Notes: a model not told the origin generated them from the letters alone. A stretch of 48,369 nucleotides of DNA from UA16 sp965661575 (GCA_965661575.1 CBFIEJ010000015.1:1-48369), one strand, 5' to 3'. Counted from the stretch's first letter, positions 35,501 to 44,050 are shown. Numbers and translations: made by a program.

Positions 35501-38298
35501 GAACCGTCATCGTCAGTAGCTTCCGCATTGTAGTTACAGGCTACTGAAACCATGCAACCCGAAATTTCAAATGCATCACAAACACCATCACTGTCTGTAT
35601 CGATGAGGCAATTGCCGTCGCAGTCATAACCGTTTGCGGGGAACGTACCATCGCAACCGCATGATCCTTCGAGGATTCCATCACCGCCGCACTCTCCACA
35701 CTCATCCAATTGCAGACACGATCCGTTATCGTCGGTGGCATCTGCATTGTAATTGCAGGACGTAGCATCCGTGCAACCTACAATTTCAAATTCATCGCAC
35801 ACGCCATCCTGATCCGCATCATTTAGACAAACACCAGCGCAATCGTAGCCCGAATCCGGAAGATTTCCTTCGCAATCACACGCGCCAGGCGTGATACCTG
35901 AACCGCCGCAAACACCGCATTCGTCCGTAAACAAACACGACTCATCATCGGTATTGGCTTCAGCATCAAAATTACAGGCCAGCGCATCGGTACAACCTTC
36001 GACAGGTGGCACGTATTCCGCCGTAGTGAACTCAAGCCCTCTATTTTCCATGGTGGATTGCCCCTCGGCGCGCCACTGCATATTCCAGGTTCCACTCAAA
36101 ATTCCAACATCGCCATTTTCATCGTCTGTCACCGTGAATTGACCGAGCAAGACTTTTCCATCTTCTCCTGACACTGCATTTGAGTTTGCACCGGGGATGA
36201 CGTACCAGCTTCCGCCCGTCACACCGCCCAACGTAAAACCAGAACCTGTGTTAAATACTTGGAACGCTTCTGACATTCCAACAGAACTCACGTCACCATC
36301 TGCACTGTTCGATGAACCAATGGTCAGCCAGCTGTCGTATTCAACCTCAGGGAACATCGCAAACAAAAACGTTTGAATGCCTGACCCCAAATCTGCTCCA
36401 CCCAAAGCCACGGGGTGTTGAAAAAAGCTTGTAGACACAGCCAAATCGAGCTCTACCGGAGCCAATTCGTCTGAGCCCACTGCAAACAATGCTATGCACT
36501 CGTCAAGGTTACTCTCGAAATGCGCATACAATCGATAAGTCGTACCGGCGTCAGTCGTTGCATAGGCAGAGGCGTTCAGGAAAGGAAATCCTGGAAGTTC
36601 ACATGATGCATCATCTTCAGTGGCAGAAGGATCAAAATTAATGGCCAGTTCATCAGTGCATCCGAAGACCTCAACAGCGTCGCAAACACCATCCTCGTCC
36701 AAGTCGGCGACACAAGAGCCACCGCATTCGCCAAGCGCATCAACAACATTGCCATTGCAATCGCAATCATCCTCTGGGATTTCAGTACAGCCACAGTCAT
36801 AAATCGCACCGGGACCATTGCACACTCCGCAAGCATCCGAAGAACCTATGCAGTCGTCTGCGTCATCGCAAACACCGTCGTTATCCGTATCAGCTGTACA
36901 AGCACCTCCGCATACCCCAAGGGCATCCGTGGTGTTTCCTTCACAGTCACAATCTCCTTCGGGCATCTCAGTGCAGCCGCAGTCATAGATCGCTCCGGGG
37001 CCATTGCAAACACCACAAGCATCTACAACTCCAACACACGCGTCAATGTCGTCACATATTCCGTCGTCATCTTCATCCGAAGAACATGCTCCTCCGCATT
37101 CACCGGAAGCATCTAACTGGTTGCCGTTGCAATCGCAATCGCCTTCAGGAATATCACTGCAACCGCATTCAAAAGTTTCTCCAGGACCGTTGCAAACGCC
37201 GCAAGCGTCCAGTGAACCTACACATTCATCTACATCATCGCAAATACCATCGGCATCCGCATCGGCTGAACAAGCCCCTCCGCAAACACCTGCAGCATCC
37301 AGTTCATTTCCATCGCAATCGCAATCGCCTTCAGGTGTGTCTGAGCAACCGCACTCGTAAACCTCACCGGGACCGTTGCAAACGCCGCACGAATCCAATT
37401 CACCAACGCAAGAATCGAATGCATCACACACACCGTCGTTATCGACGTCAGTGAGACATTCTCCAGCACAATTGTATCCTTCGGCTGGTGGGGTTCCCTC
37501 GCAATCGCACGTGCCGGGGACAATGCCTTCACCGCCACATACACCACATTCATCATTGACAGCGCAACTGCCATCATCCGCCGTCGCAGTATCATCGTAG
37601 TTACAAGCCGTTTCATCCATGCATCCCATAACCTCGACAACGAAGTCTTGGGTGTTTAAGGTGATTTCCTGCTCATAATGGGGATTGCCGCTTGCGTCTC
37701 TCCAATTTAAATTCCAGTTGCAAATCACATGACCCACTCCATTGACACCATCCGCTGCTGTCAATTGAGCCAACAATACTTTTCCATCGTCACCCGCCGT
37801 AGCCAATGGGTTTGAGGTTGGAGTAACATACCAACTTCCGCCGACAGCTCCATCCAAGGTGAAGCCAGAGCCCGTGTTGAAGTCGATGAACGCACCCGAC
37901 ATTCCAATGCTTGAAACGGAAGCGTCGGCATTGCTGGTAGAACCAATGGTCAACCAACTATCGTAGGCTACGTTGGGAAACATTCCCAATAGAAAGCCAA
38001 AGAGGTCAGAAGCCAAGTCGACACCATAGGTCGTTTCTTGGTAAAAACTGGTGGTGGTCTCAAGATCGAGGTTGACGGTACCTTCTTCTTCCTGTCCGAT
38101 TGAATACACGGCTAAGACTTCATCTGTAGGAGAGTCAAAGTGCGCGTAGATGCGGTAGGTGGTGCCGTGCTCGGAGGTGGCGTGTATTTCGCTCTCCAAA
38201 CCTGTAAACTGAGAAAACCCTGTTCCTGTGAAGAGCAAGGTGGCTATCGAAAGCAGCGAGAAGCGCTTCCATGTCGTTGTGATTGTTGAATATTTCAT
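32563..38298 (-). CDS. Giant secreted cysteine-rich repeat protein with dockerin-like C-terminus
   Basis: 1911 residues from the ATG at 38298; the open frame starts at 38448 but its first 50 codons lack a signal peptide, whereas MKYSTITTTWKRFSLLS...TGFSQ is one. Four copies of a ~190-residue module (about 37626-38208, 36010-36590, 34790-35340, 33775-34330) share TYR[ILV]YA.F, FYQ, FP..[AE]YD[ST]WL..G and VLL.QFT. Between copies 1 and 2 lie four ~65-residue Cys-rich units with thrombospondin-3-like Ca-binding loops (DADADGICDD, CGVCNGPG, EGDCDC). After copy 4, 15 tandem GC.[DN]..A.N[YF][DN]...DGSC units of 24-26 residues run to a single EF-hand, DINGDSYVDVSDLL, ending YYGTPCAE. No T9SS type A tail is recognised. 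Likely a calcium-stabilised, disulfide-rich surface adhesin or matrix protein; no enzyme motif was seen. Confidence 0.9.
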   Translation of the reverse strand: MKYSTITTTWKRFSLLSIATLLFTGTGFSQFTGLESEIHATSEHGTTYRIYAHFDSPTDEVLAVYSIGQEEEGTVNLDLETTTSFYQETTYGVDLASDLFGFLLGMFPNVAYDSWLTIGSTSNADASVSSIGMSGAFIDFNTGSGFTLDGAVGGSWYVTPTSNPLATAGDDGKVLLAQLTAADGVNGVGHVICNWNLNWRDASGNPHYEQEITLNTQDFVVEVMGCMDETACNYDDTATADDGSCAVNDECGVCGGEGIVPGTCDCEGTPPAEGYNCAGECLTDVDNDGVCDAFDSCVGELDSCGVCNGPGEVYECGCSDTPEGDCDCDGNELDAAGVCGGACSADADADGICDDVDECVGSLDACGVCNGPGETFECGCSDIPEGDCDCNGNQLDASGECGGACSSDEDDDGICDDIDACVGVVDACGVCNGPGAIYDCGCTEMPEGDCDCEGNTTDALGVCGGACTADTDNDGVCDDADDCIGSSDACGVCNGPGAIYDCGCTEIPEDDCDCNGNVVDALGECGGSCVADLDEDGVCDAVEVFGCTDELAINFDPSATEDDASCELPGFPFLNASAYATTDAGTTYRLYAHFESNLDECIALFAVGSDELAPVELDLAVSTSFFQHPVALGGADLGSGIQTFLFAMFPEVEYDSWLTIGSSNSADGDVSSVGMSEAFQVFNTGSGFTLGGVTGGSWYVIPGANSNAVSGEDGKVLLGQFTVTDDENGDVGILSGTWNMQWRAEGQSTMENRGLEFTTAEYVPPVEGCTDALACNFDAEANTDDESCLFTDECGVCGGSGITPGACDCEGNLPDSGYDCAGVCLNDADQDGVCDEFEIVGCTDATSCNYNADATDDNGSCLQLDECGECGGDGILEGSCGCDGTFPANGYDCDGNCLIDTDSDGVCDAFEISGCMVSVACNYNAEATDDDGSCIYATPGTNCGGDCIDDHDGDGICNEFELAGCTSSSALNYNSQATDDDGSCEWTDGLFTGLSYELVGHDLLEGTSTYRLFANFDADTIIQITAAYGTDQDNWSISSTEPFYQDENGSLLAHAVNPDFFAFFPTLAYDTWLALGGGPGSPLALQTVGLESFFGDFEASGANALVNTAVGASLYYIPGTMGSPLSFVENGQMLLGQFTTAGVVSVKYNLQFRDEAESSHYVTDLNLVFPEFGVGCTDESACNYDLAATDDDGTCFYETDYRDCDGVCNNDADGDNVCDEEEIPGCTDQTAYNFSESATDEDGTCLSAGCFDELACNFNPDADVDVPATCEYPAPFADCDGICNGDYEGDGVEECAEVLGCASASANNFNPLATNDDGSCTWGDDTFQGLVYEVVDENTVESATTYRVYAQFNTDASVDMTSLFGNSQNPWLTTSTGDFYQHPFGADFGGYINPGFYGLFPELEYDSWLTIGAAPGDYNAIAQENMYLYLPDFNAGNDLIIDTEEGAQIFLNPGASDSQGVPDEDGRLLVGQFTTSGVVFLRYNIRFQGSDDAIYEYTDVELTFPSIEGGCTDEGAVNFDPTANFDDLTCVFEGCTDETADNFNPSSNLNDGSCLYLGCMDAEADNYDAQANGGDQDELCLYSGCMDDTADNYDAQANTGDQGELCIYYGCVNEIADNYDAGANVDDESCLFTGCFDTDADNYNAIANTGDQEALCEYFGCTDSAADNYDAGANVDDSSCLYTGCMNEAADNYDSQANTGDQDVICLFTGCMDEMASNYDAGANTGDQGAICEYLGCTNVDADNFNPGANVDDGSCIVAGCMYDDGVNYNPAATYDDGSCLFPVQGCTDENASNFNADAGMENGSCLYSGCTILSAMNYDSTASIDDGSCAFAGCMDETACNYDVNATDDDGSCLIVGCMDTDGLNFDPNANFPGGCDYPDACPGDINGDSYVDVSDLLTFFQYYGTPCAE
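32640..33775 (-). repeat. 15 tandem GCxD-DGSC protein repeats (24-26 codons each)
   Basis: C-terminal array of the giant protein. Each unit begins Gly-Cys, holds a central N-[YF]-[DN], and ends with a second Cys plus a three-residue spacer. Two unit lengths occur: 24 residues ending NVDDGSC-like, and 26 residues ending NTGDQ..[IL]C-like. The two types are interleaved in the middle of the array. Confidence 0.9.
36650..37500 (-). repeat. Tandem ~65-residue thrombospondin-3-like Cys/Asp repeats
   Basis: Four near-identical units plus a partial one. Each has a Ca-loop (D.D.DG[IV]CD), a V[DG].CG.CNGPG stretch, [YF][DE]CGC[ST][DE], an E[DG]DCDC core and an A[LAS]G.CGG join. Adjacent units are similar enough that recombination between them is expected. 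Confidence 0.88.
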
Positions 38299-38529
38299 CG
38301 CGGATTGAATCCAATTCATTATTAAAGATAGCAAATTCATGTGTATTATACTACCGCTCGTCGATATATTTTTGATTATCAGTCCAAATACACATCCCGG
38401 CACACCAATTTTGAATGCCACGAACGGCTTCCTGTACGCTGTCTGCACTGTTAAAGTTGCGTTTCAGGCCCACCGTCTTCTCATCTAGCCTAAAATGACT
38501 ACTTTTCAAGAGTAACCAAACACGCATCC

Positions 38530-41034
38530 ATGGCAAAACTTCTAACGCTTGTCGCAAGAATGTCCCCCTCCCTAACTCGAACGACGATAGCCCTTTTTCT
38601 GATTGTTTGTTCCGTCTCCAGCGTGCAAGGACAATTCGGATGCATCGAAATGGAAGAGCCATTGGGGTTATTCACTGCTGCGGTGACAGATGGCCTGTGC
38701 TCTCCCACATTCCATGAGGAGTCCGTCATCTACCTCACGGTCAACAAGGATGCAAAGAATAAGCTTCAAGCCATACGACCCGATTTGTGGAACCTTGCAA
38801 TCACATTGCCCGATGGCACCCACGAGCATGTCGAAATGCACCGCTTCCTGTCGCATACCGATGATTTCGAAATTGGCCACATGACCAAAGATGGTGTAAT
38901 CATTGAACGTTATGCGCCCAAATTGCTCACCTATCGTTTTGGAACAGCAGGTTTCAACGGCACACTGGTCATCATGGAGAATGAGATTGCGGGTACCCTG
39001 CGACACGAGGGCGTTCAATATGAAATCGGAGGGCTGGAATGCGAAGAGTCAACTCGCGAGCTTCTCGTTCTCTTCGACATTGCCGATGCGATCAATCCTC
39101 CTGCCTTTCAATGCGGCGTGGAAGAAGTCGAACGTCGCATTAAGCCACGACAGCACGAACACTCGCCATCTCCACGTACTCACCGATCCTCAGTGACATC
39201 ATGCGTGGAAGTCGCTTTGGACATCGATTTCTACACCTACAACTCCTTCAATCAAAGCTGTGGAAACTCCGTAGAATGGTCCCTTGCACTGCTCGCAGGA
39301 GTTTCTGAAATCTATGAAACGGAGCTGGATAATCTCATCAATCTAGCAGCTTCCTATGTCAATGTTTGGGAAGTAACCGATCCCTATGCATCGTTTGTCG
39401 GCAATGCTGGGGCCATGCTTGATGCTTTTCGCCTCGAATGGATCACCAATCCTGATTTGGCCAACCGTCCGAGGGACTTAATTCATCTCATGACGCGAAG
39501 ACCGGATACAGGGACCGGAGGGATTGCGTATCTAGATGTGGTTTGCAGTCCCAACTACGCCGTTGGATTTTCTGCAGGCCTGTCACCAGGCACGACTTAT
39601 AACATCAACAACTACAGCTGGAACTTGAATGTTGTATCTCATGAATTAGGGCACAATTTTGGGTCAAACCACACCCATTGGTGTGGCTGGCCAGGAGGCC
39701 CAATCGATGATTGTTATGCTGCTGAAGGCAATTGCACCAATGACCCTACGCCACAAGTGGGAACCATCATGAGCTACTGCCACGTCAACGGCTCAGTGAA
39801 CCTCGAATTTCATCCAACCGTCGAAAATAACGCCCTCATCCCCACCATCAATGGCCAAGGATCATGTTTCGACTCCTGCGATGAATTTGCCACAAGTTGT
39901 CAAAATTATGGATGCACCATCCCCTTCTATTGCAACTACGATCCAGAGGCAGAAATCAATGATGGTTCATGCACATTGCCGGACGATTGTGGTGTCTGCG
40001 GAGGAGACGGAACCACATGCATCGGATGCACGGATTCAATGGCCTGCAATTATGATGAAGTCTACTTGTTCGACGACGGATCTTGCTTTTATTCTCCGCT
40101 CGGGGGATCTTGTGATTGCGAAGCGGTCTTATCCCTTGAAGCTGAGCTGGGTCCAGGAGAAACAGAGAGTGTCGCCGTCAGTGGATTCGGCACAGCCGCT
40201 ACGCTCTACATCACACTTCAATTTACCAATACCCAAATGGATATGACCCAAGCGAGCGACTTGGTTGTGATCGTAGAAGGACCTGATGGAAACTGCAGGC
40301 AAATTGGTGGGTTCGATGTCGATTTTGGCTGCATGAGCGCGGGCTTCTGGCCATCTTTTTGGGAAAGCACTGAGGATGGCACGTACACCGTTGGGGCGAA
40401 TATTGGAAGCGCCTTAGAGGGAATAGGAAACTGGTACATCCGAATTGGCAATGGATGGAGTGGCTCGGCAGGAGCGACATTTTCCGCAGACATCTCCATT
40501 TTTAACTTATGCTTGGAAGTGGACCCGGAAGGATGCATGGATCCCATGGGATGCAATTACAATCCTGCGGCTACGAGTGATGACGGAAGTTGTGATTTTG
40601 AGACGTGTTACGGTTGCACCGACGCCTCGGCATGCAATTACACCTCGGGTGCCACAATGGACGACAATTCCTGTGAATACAACACCTGCCAAGGATGCGT
40701 GGACCCAGGAGCTTGCAACTTCGACTTGGGAGCTACCATCAGTGATAGCAGTTGCGAATACTTCAGTTGCGCTGGATGCACGAATTTTGAAGCTTGCAAT
40801 TACGATCCTGGTGCAACCATCGAAAACGGCACCTGCACCTATGATTGCAATGCTTGCTCTGGAGATTTGGACAACGATGGCATAATAGCCGTTACCGATG
40901 TATTGATTTTCCTTGCCGATTACGGATGCGAAGTCCCTGTATGCGTGGGGGACATCAATGGAGACAACTATACAAATGTGAGTGACTTGCTCGTGCTACT
41001 GAGCCAGTTTAGCGAATCATGCGGCAACGGATAA
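38530..41034 (+). CDS. Secreted reprolysin-like zinc metalloprotease with Cys-rich repeats and dockerin-like end
   Basis: 834 residues. Signal peptide to about 35 (SVSSVQGQ), a propeptide-like region (about 40-215), then an M12-type catalytic domain with the zinc motif HELGHNFGSNH (His371, Glu372, His375, His381) and Met-turn IMSYC (Met414). After it come two GC...DGSC units (about 455-525), a beta-sandwich resembling a proprotein-convertase P domain (about 528-660), four more units joined by C.GC (about 658-775), and two dockerin-like EF-hand motifs (DLDNDGIIAVTDVL and DINGDNYTNVSDLL). No T9SS type A tail is seen. It diverges from the giant repeat protein across 231 bp and shares its repeats, so it may act on or dock beside it. 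The protease call is strong; the target is unknown. Confidence 0.9.
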   Translation: MAKLLTLVARMSPSLTRTTIALFLIVCSVSSVQGQFGCIEMEEPLGLFTAAVTDGLCSPTFHEESVIYLTVNKDAKNKLQAIRPDLWNLAITLPDGTHEHVEMHRFLSHTDDFEIGHMTKDGVIIERYAPKLLTYRFGTAGFNGTLVIMENEIAGTLRHEGVQYEIGGLECEESTRELLVLFDIADAINPPAFQCGVEEVERRIKPRQHEHSPSPRTHRSSVTSCVEVALDIDFYTYNSFNQSCGNSVEWSLALLAGVSEIYETELDNLINLAASYVNVWEVTDPYASFVGNAGAMLDAFRLEWITNPDLANRPRDLIHLMTRRPDTGTGGIAYLDVVCSPNYAVGFSAGLSPGTTYNINNYSWNLNVVSHELGHNFGSNHTHWCGWPGGPIDDCYAAEGNCTNDPTPQVGTIMSYCHVNGSVNLEFHPTVENNALIPTINGQGSCFDSCDEFATSCQNYGCTIPFYCNYDPEAEINDGSCTLPDDCGVCGGDGTTCIGCTDSMACNYDEVYLFDDGSCFYSPLGGSCDCEAVLSLEAELGPGETESVAVSGFGTAATLYITLQFTNTQMDMTQASDLVVIVEGPDGNCRQIGGFDVDFGCMSAGFWPSFWESTEDGTYTVGANIGSALEGIGNWYIRIGNGWSGSAGATFSADISIFNLCLEVDPEGCMDPMGCNYNPAATSDDGSCDFETCYGCTDASACNYTSGATMDDNSCEYNTCQGCVDPGACNFDLGATISDSSCEYFSCAGCTNFEACNYDPGATIENGTCTYDCNACSGDLDNDGIIAVTDVLIFLADYGCEVPVCVGDINGDNYTNVSDLLVLLSQFSESCGNG

Positions 41035-41036
41035 TT

Positions 41037-41624
41037 ATGGCATTCATCCCCTTGAAAACAAACATCTTCGCAGCAGGTCTTTTGGGAGTCTTACTCCACA
41101 TTGGATGCTCTGAAAGTCCAATGGCTCCGGCTAAACGAGCCTCAGAAGAGGCAGGCTTCAAGACCGCGGAAATAGCCGTCCCAGCGACATCGTCTGACGA
41201 ACCGTCTTTTTCGATTGAAACTTGGACGGGAACTTGGGAAGGCAACCAGCCGGCATATCCGATGCGTAATCCCAATGGCGAACCCATCGTTGTGCGCGGC
41301 ATGGAAGCGATGGTGAAAGGAAGTCAATTCACAATCACCCTATTTAAAAACGGAAAAGCAAGGCTACGCCAGGAAGTTGACGACGGGAGAGTCATGAACT
41401 TTGAAGGCACATGGAAAGGCCAAATCGACGACGCGTACGCCTCAGATGAGTCAGATGCATCACCGCGATTGCGAGCGATTGTATGTGACTTGGCTGCCAT
41501 AGATACCGGAGCCTACAGGCAATACGCACTCGTGGTCGACCGCGACGCGCGCAACGTGAAATGCATCGGCACTTCGAGTGAACCTTCGTTTGTGATTCGG
41601 CTCAAGAAGTCATTTGAGGCTTGA
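41037..41624 (+). CDS. Lipoprotein of unknown function
   Basis: 195 residues from the ATG at 41037, 2 bp after the protease stop; an ATG at 41019 inside the protease gene is also open. The signal peptide ends in a lipobox (LLHIGC), so it is lipid-anchored. The mature chain has a Ser/Ala/Glu-rich spacer, then WTGTWEGNQ and ITLFKNGKARLRQEV...FEGTWKGQID, resembling a small lipocalin-like or stress-lipid barrel (two W-x-G-[TN]-W strands), and closes with FVIRLKKSFEA. The family is not recognised. It is probably co-transcribed with the protease, which may make it an inhibitor or chaperone, but this is inference from position alone. Confidence 0.75.
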   Translation: MAFIPLKTNIFAAGLLGVLLHIGCSESPMAPAKRASEEAGFKTAEIAVPATSSDEPSFSIETWTGTWEGNQPAYPMRNPNGEPIVVRGMEAMVKGSQFTITLFKNGKARLRQEVDDGRVMNFEGTWKGQIDDAYASDESDASPRLRAIVCDLAAIDTGAYRQYALVVDRDARNVKCIGTSSEPSFVIRLKKSFEA

Positions 41625-41634
41625 ACTTTTCAGC

Positions 41635-42708
41635 TCATCGCCTCGATTCAACACCTGCAACGAACTCCGCGACTCCATTCATGAATGCATCGCGATCATC
41701 CCACATGCAGAGATGTGATCCATTTTCGCACGTAAAGCTTTGTCCATCTTGAACCAAATCTGATTGGCGCTTCATCGCCTCCGGATCCATGGTGTCGTGC
41801 GTTGCACCCACCATAAGGGTCGGTGCCGAAATTTCACTCAAGCGATCGGTAATGTCCCAATCGATGAGACGACCACCGACTTTAAACTCACTGGGTCCCT
41901 GCATCAAATCGTATAGCGGGTAGTTCAATTTCGCGAATGATATTTCGACCTCCTCGGGCCATTCTTCCAATCGACAAATGTGAAGGTTGTAAAACTCCGT
42001 TTGAATCAAATCGAGGTAGGTTTCATTTTGAAATTCTCCAGCGACCTCGAAGGCATTCAAAGAATCAAGCAAACTAGGGCGCATCTGCGGTCTGAGCACT
42101 TGTTGATTGTATGCGGCATACTCGGGGATACTTGCGACCATGTTGCATACAATGAGACCATTCAAATGCTCTTGATAGCGCAGGGCATATTCCATTCCCA
42201 GAATCCCGCCCCAGCTATTTCCAAGCAAATAAAAATTGGACGCATCGTAGCCGAGTGCCTTGCGCACTTCTTCAACCTCATCTACCCAGCGGTCGATGTT
42301 CCAGATGTCAGTCGTTGGTTGATCGCTGTAGAAACTTCCCAGCTGGTCATACATGACCACCTCAAAACCAAACTTAGCGGGCAAGTCATAGGCCAACGAC
42401 AGCAAGTATTCATGTGTCGCGGCCGGACCACCGTGCAACGCCAGAATACACACATCGGGATTTTCTCCGAATGTCTGTGTAAATACTTTGTGACCGCTTG
42501 ACAATTCAATTCGACGAACTCCGGGCTCAGACCACTTGGCTTCGCGAATCCGCTGTTCATCGTCCGAAAACTTCATCGCATACGGCGAATTCAATCCATC
42601 TGTTTTGGGAGGTGTATCACTCGAATCAGCGTCAGAACTGCAGCTTGTAACAGAAAACGCGGCCAAAAGGGCAAAAGAAAAAAAGTGGTTTGGGAATCGT
42701 TTCATCAT
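41635..42708 (-). CDS. Lipid-anchored proline iminopeptidase-like alpha/beta-hydrolase
   Basis: 357 residues from the ATG at 42708; the open frame extends upstream to a TTG that adds eight non-signal residues. The lipobox (FSVTSC, Cys23) predicts lipid anchoring. The hydrolase fold shows the oxyanion HGGP at 92-95, VVMYDQLGS, the nucleophile elbow GNSWGG (Ser165), a helical cap (about 190-290), the acid strand VGATHDTMDP and the catalytic His in NGSHLCMWDD. The HGGP plus GxSxGG pattern is that of peptidase family S33 (prolyl aminopeptidase). It could trim N-terminal proline or short peptides at the surface, which would complement the nearby protease. Substrate not proven. It converges on the lipoprotein gene with 10 bp between. 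Confidence 0.87.
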   Translation of the reverse strand: MMKRFPNHFFSFALLAAFSVTSCSSDADSSDTPPKTDGLNSPYAMKFSDDEQRIREAKWSEPGVRRIELSSGHKVFTQTFGENPDVCILALHGGPAATHEYLLSLAYDLPAKFGFEVVMYDQLGSFYSDQPTTDIWNIDRWVDEVEEVRKALGYDASNFYLLGNSWGGILGMEYALRYQEHLNGLIVCNMVASIPEYAAYNQQVLRPQMRPSLLDSLNAFEVAGEFQNETYLDLIQTEFYNLHICRLEEWPEEVEISFAKLNYPLYDLMQGPSEFKVGGRLIDWDITDRLSEISAPTLMVGATHDTMDPEAMKRQSDLVQDGQSFTCENGSHLCMWDDRDAFMNGVAEFVAGVESRR

Positions 42709-42828
42709 GGCTGTTTGGTGTGGTGAGGCCAATGTAAAGCATTCTGAAAAAGCGACCTCACTTCAATAGCTCTCGCATGGGCACGAGCTTATCTTTTGTA
42801 TATATAATATCGATGAAACTTGATTTCT

Positions 42829-42859
42829 TTGCGTTCTAAGTTTATTTTAATTATCTTTC
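42829..42859 (+). promoter_or_regulatory. Probable promoter of the small repeat protein gene
   Basis: TTG at 42829-42831, then 20 nt, then TATCTTTC at 42852-42859, one base off TAnnTTTG. It lies about 40 nt before the ATG at 42899, within a markedly AT-rich 166-bp gap. Confidence 0.45.
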
Positions 42860-42898
42860 GTCAACGCCTCACAACGCCTTATCGAAAACTTAACCACC

Positions 42899-44050
42899 AT
42901 GAGAATCGTACTTCTCGCGTGCTTCACATGCATGCTCACATTCTTCGTTCAAGCGCAAATCACGCAAATCGTAGCAGAGCCCATTGCAGATCACGATACA
43001 ACAGGAATTGCTGAGTTGGAAGGGATGACCACCTACCGAATTTATGCAGAATTGACCCATGCAGACGATGAGATTTCTGCAATTTTCGGAGATTCTGAAA
43101 GTCCGTTGAGCGTTACATCGACTTCTGCATTTTACAACCAATCGCTCGGCTCCGATTTAGGCTGGGAGATCAATCCGGCTTTGCTTCCTTTTTTTCCACT
43201 GATTCAATATGACTCTTGGTTTACCATTGGAGCTTCAAACGCGGAGGAGAGCTCAAACATGGGCAATACCATTGGCATGGAAGCGGCCTTCGACGATTTC
43301 AACTCTGGAGGTGACTTTATCGTTGACAACCCCATTGGAGGCTCTATTTTCACGCTCGCCGGCGACCCTGCAGCATCGGCCGGTGACGACCTTCGCGTTT
43401 TGATCGGACAACTGACAACCGCTGGTGTCATCGAAAGCAGCCTGAACATTCAAATGTTTATCAATGGACTGCAAAGCCAAAACAGTGTAATCCAAGGCAT
43501 TTCCATCATTTTTCCAGCGGGATGTGATGATTTGACCGCATGCAACTACGAACCCAGCGGCACTGATTCATCTTCATGCATCTACCCCTCTGAATGCGAA
43601 GACTGCAATGGAATTTGTGCTGATGATAATGACAATGACATTTGCGATTGTGACGAACAAGCCGACTTACTTGGATGCACCCAAACCGGAGCAGACAACT
43701 ATGACCCCCTAGCGACCACAGATGATGGCAGTTGCATTTTGGGCGGATGCACTTACAGCTCCGCAGCCAATTTTAATGCGCAGGCGACTTACGACACTGG
43801 CGACTGTATTTTTGCAGGATGTACCATTCCTGATGCATTGAATTATGATACCTCAGCATCGGTAGATGATGGCACTTGCCTAATGCTCGGTTGCATGGAT
43901 CCCGTAGGACTGGATTTCGATCCCTCGGCCAATGTGCCCGGAGCATGCGAATATCCCGCACCCTGCATTGCCGACATTGATGGTGACGGCGCTGTTGACG
44001 TATTCGACCTTTTGATTTTCTTTGAGAGTTATGGCAATCCTTGCGAATAA
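42899..44050 (+). CDS. Secreted small paralogue of the giant repeat protein
   Basis: 383 residues. Signal peptide MRIVLLACFTCMLTFFVQAQ, then one copy of the ~190-residue module (about 21-205) with MTTYRIYAELT, SAFYNQ, FFPLIQYDSWFTIG and VLIGQLTTAG, five GC...DGSC-type units (about 207-350), an Asp/Asn/Cys-rich turn (CADDNDNDICDCDE) after the first unit, and a C-terminal EF-hand DIDGDGAVDVFDLL ending YGNPCE. Its last two repeats and tail line up one-for-one with the end of the giant protein (the GCTI..A.NYD unit, then a GCMD unit with DFDPSANVPG, then the EF-hand), showing common descent. It is probably exported and surface-associated. Function unknown. Confidence 0.88.
   Translation: MRIVLLACFTCMLTFFVQAQITQIVAEPIADHDTTGIAELEGMTTYRIYAELTHADDEISAIFGDSESPLSVTSTSAFYNQSLGSDLGWEINPALLPFFPLIQYDSWFTIGASNAEESSNMGNTIGMEAAFDDFNSGGDFIVDNPIGGSIFTLAGDPAASAGDDLRVLIGQLTTAGVIESSLNIQMFINGLQSQNSVIQGISIIFPAGCDDLTACNYEPSGTDSSSCIYPSECEDCNGICADDNDNDICDCDEQADLLGCTQTGADNYDPLATTDDGSCILGGCTYSSAANFNAQATYDTGDCIFAGCTIPDALNYDTSASVDDGTCLMLGCMDPVGLDFDPSANVPGACEYPAPCIADIDGDGAVDVFDLLIFFESYGNPCE

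Noticed and set aside
37004..37454. Plus-strand frames rich in Ser/Pro/His
   Set aside because: These are antisense shadows of the Asp/Cys-rich repeats of the giant protein.
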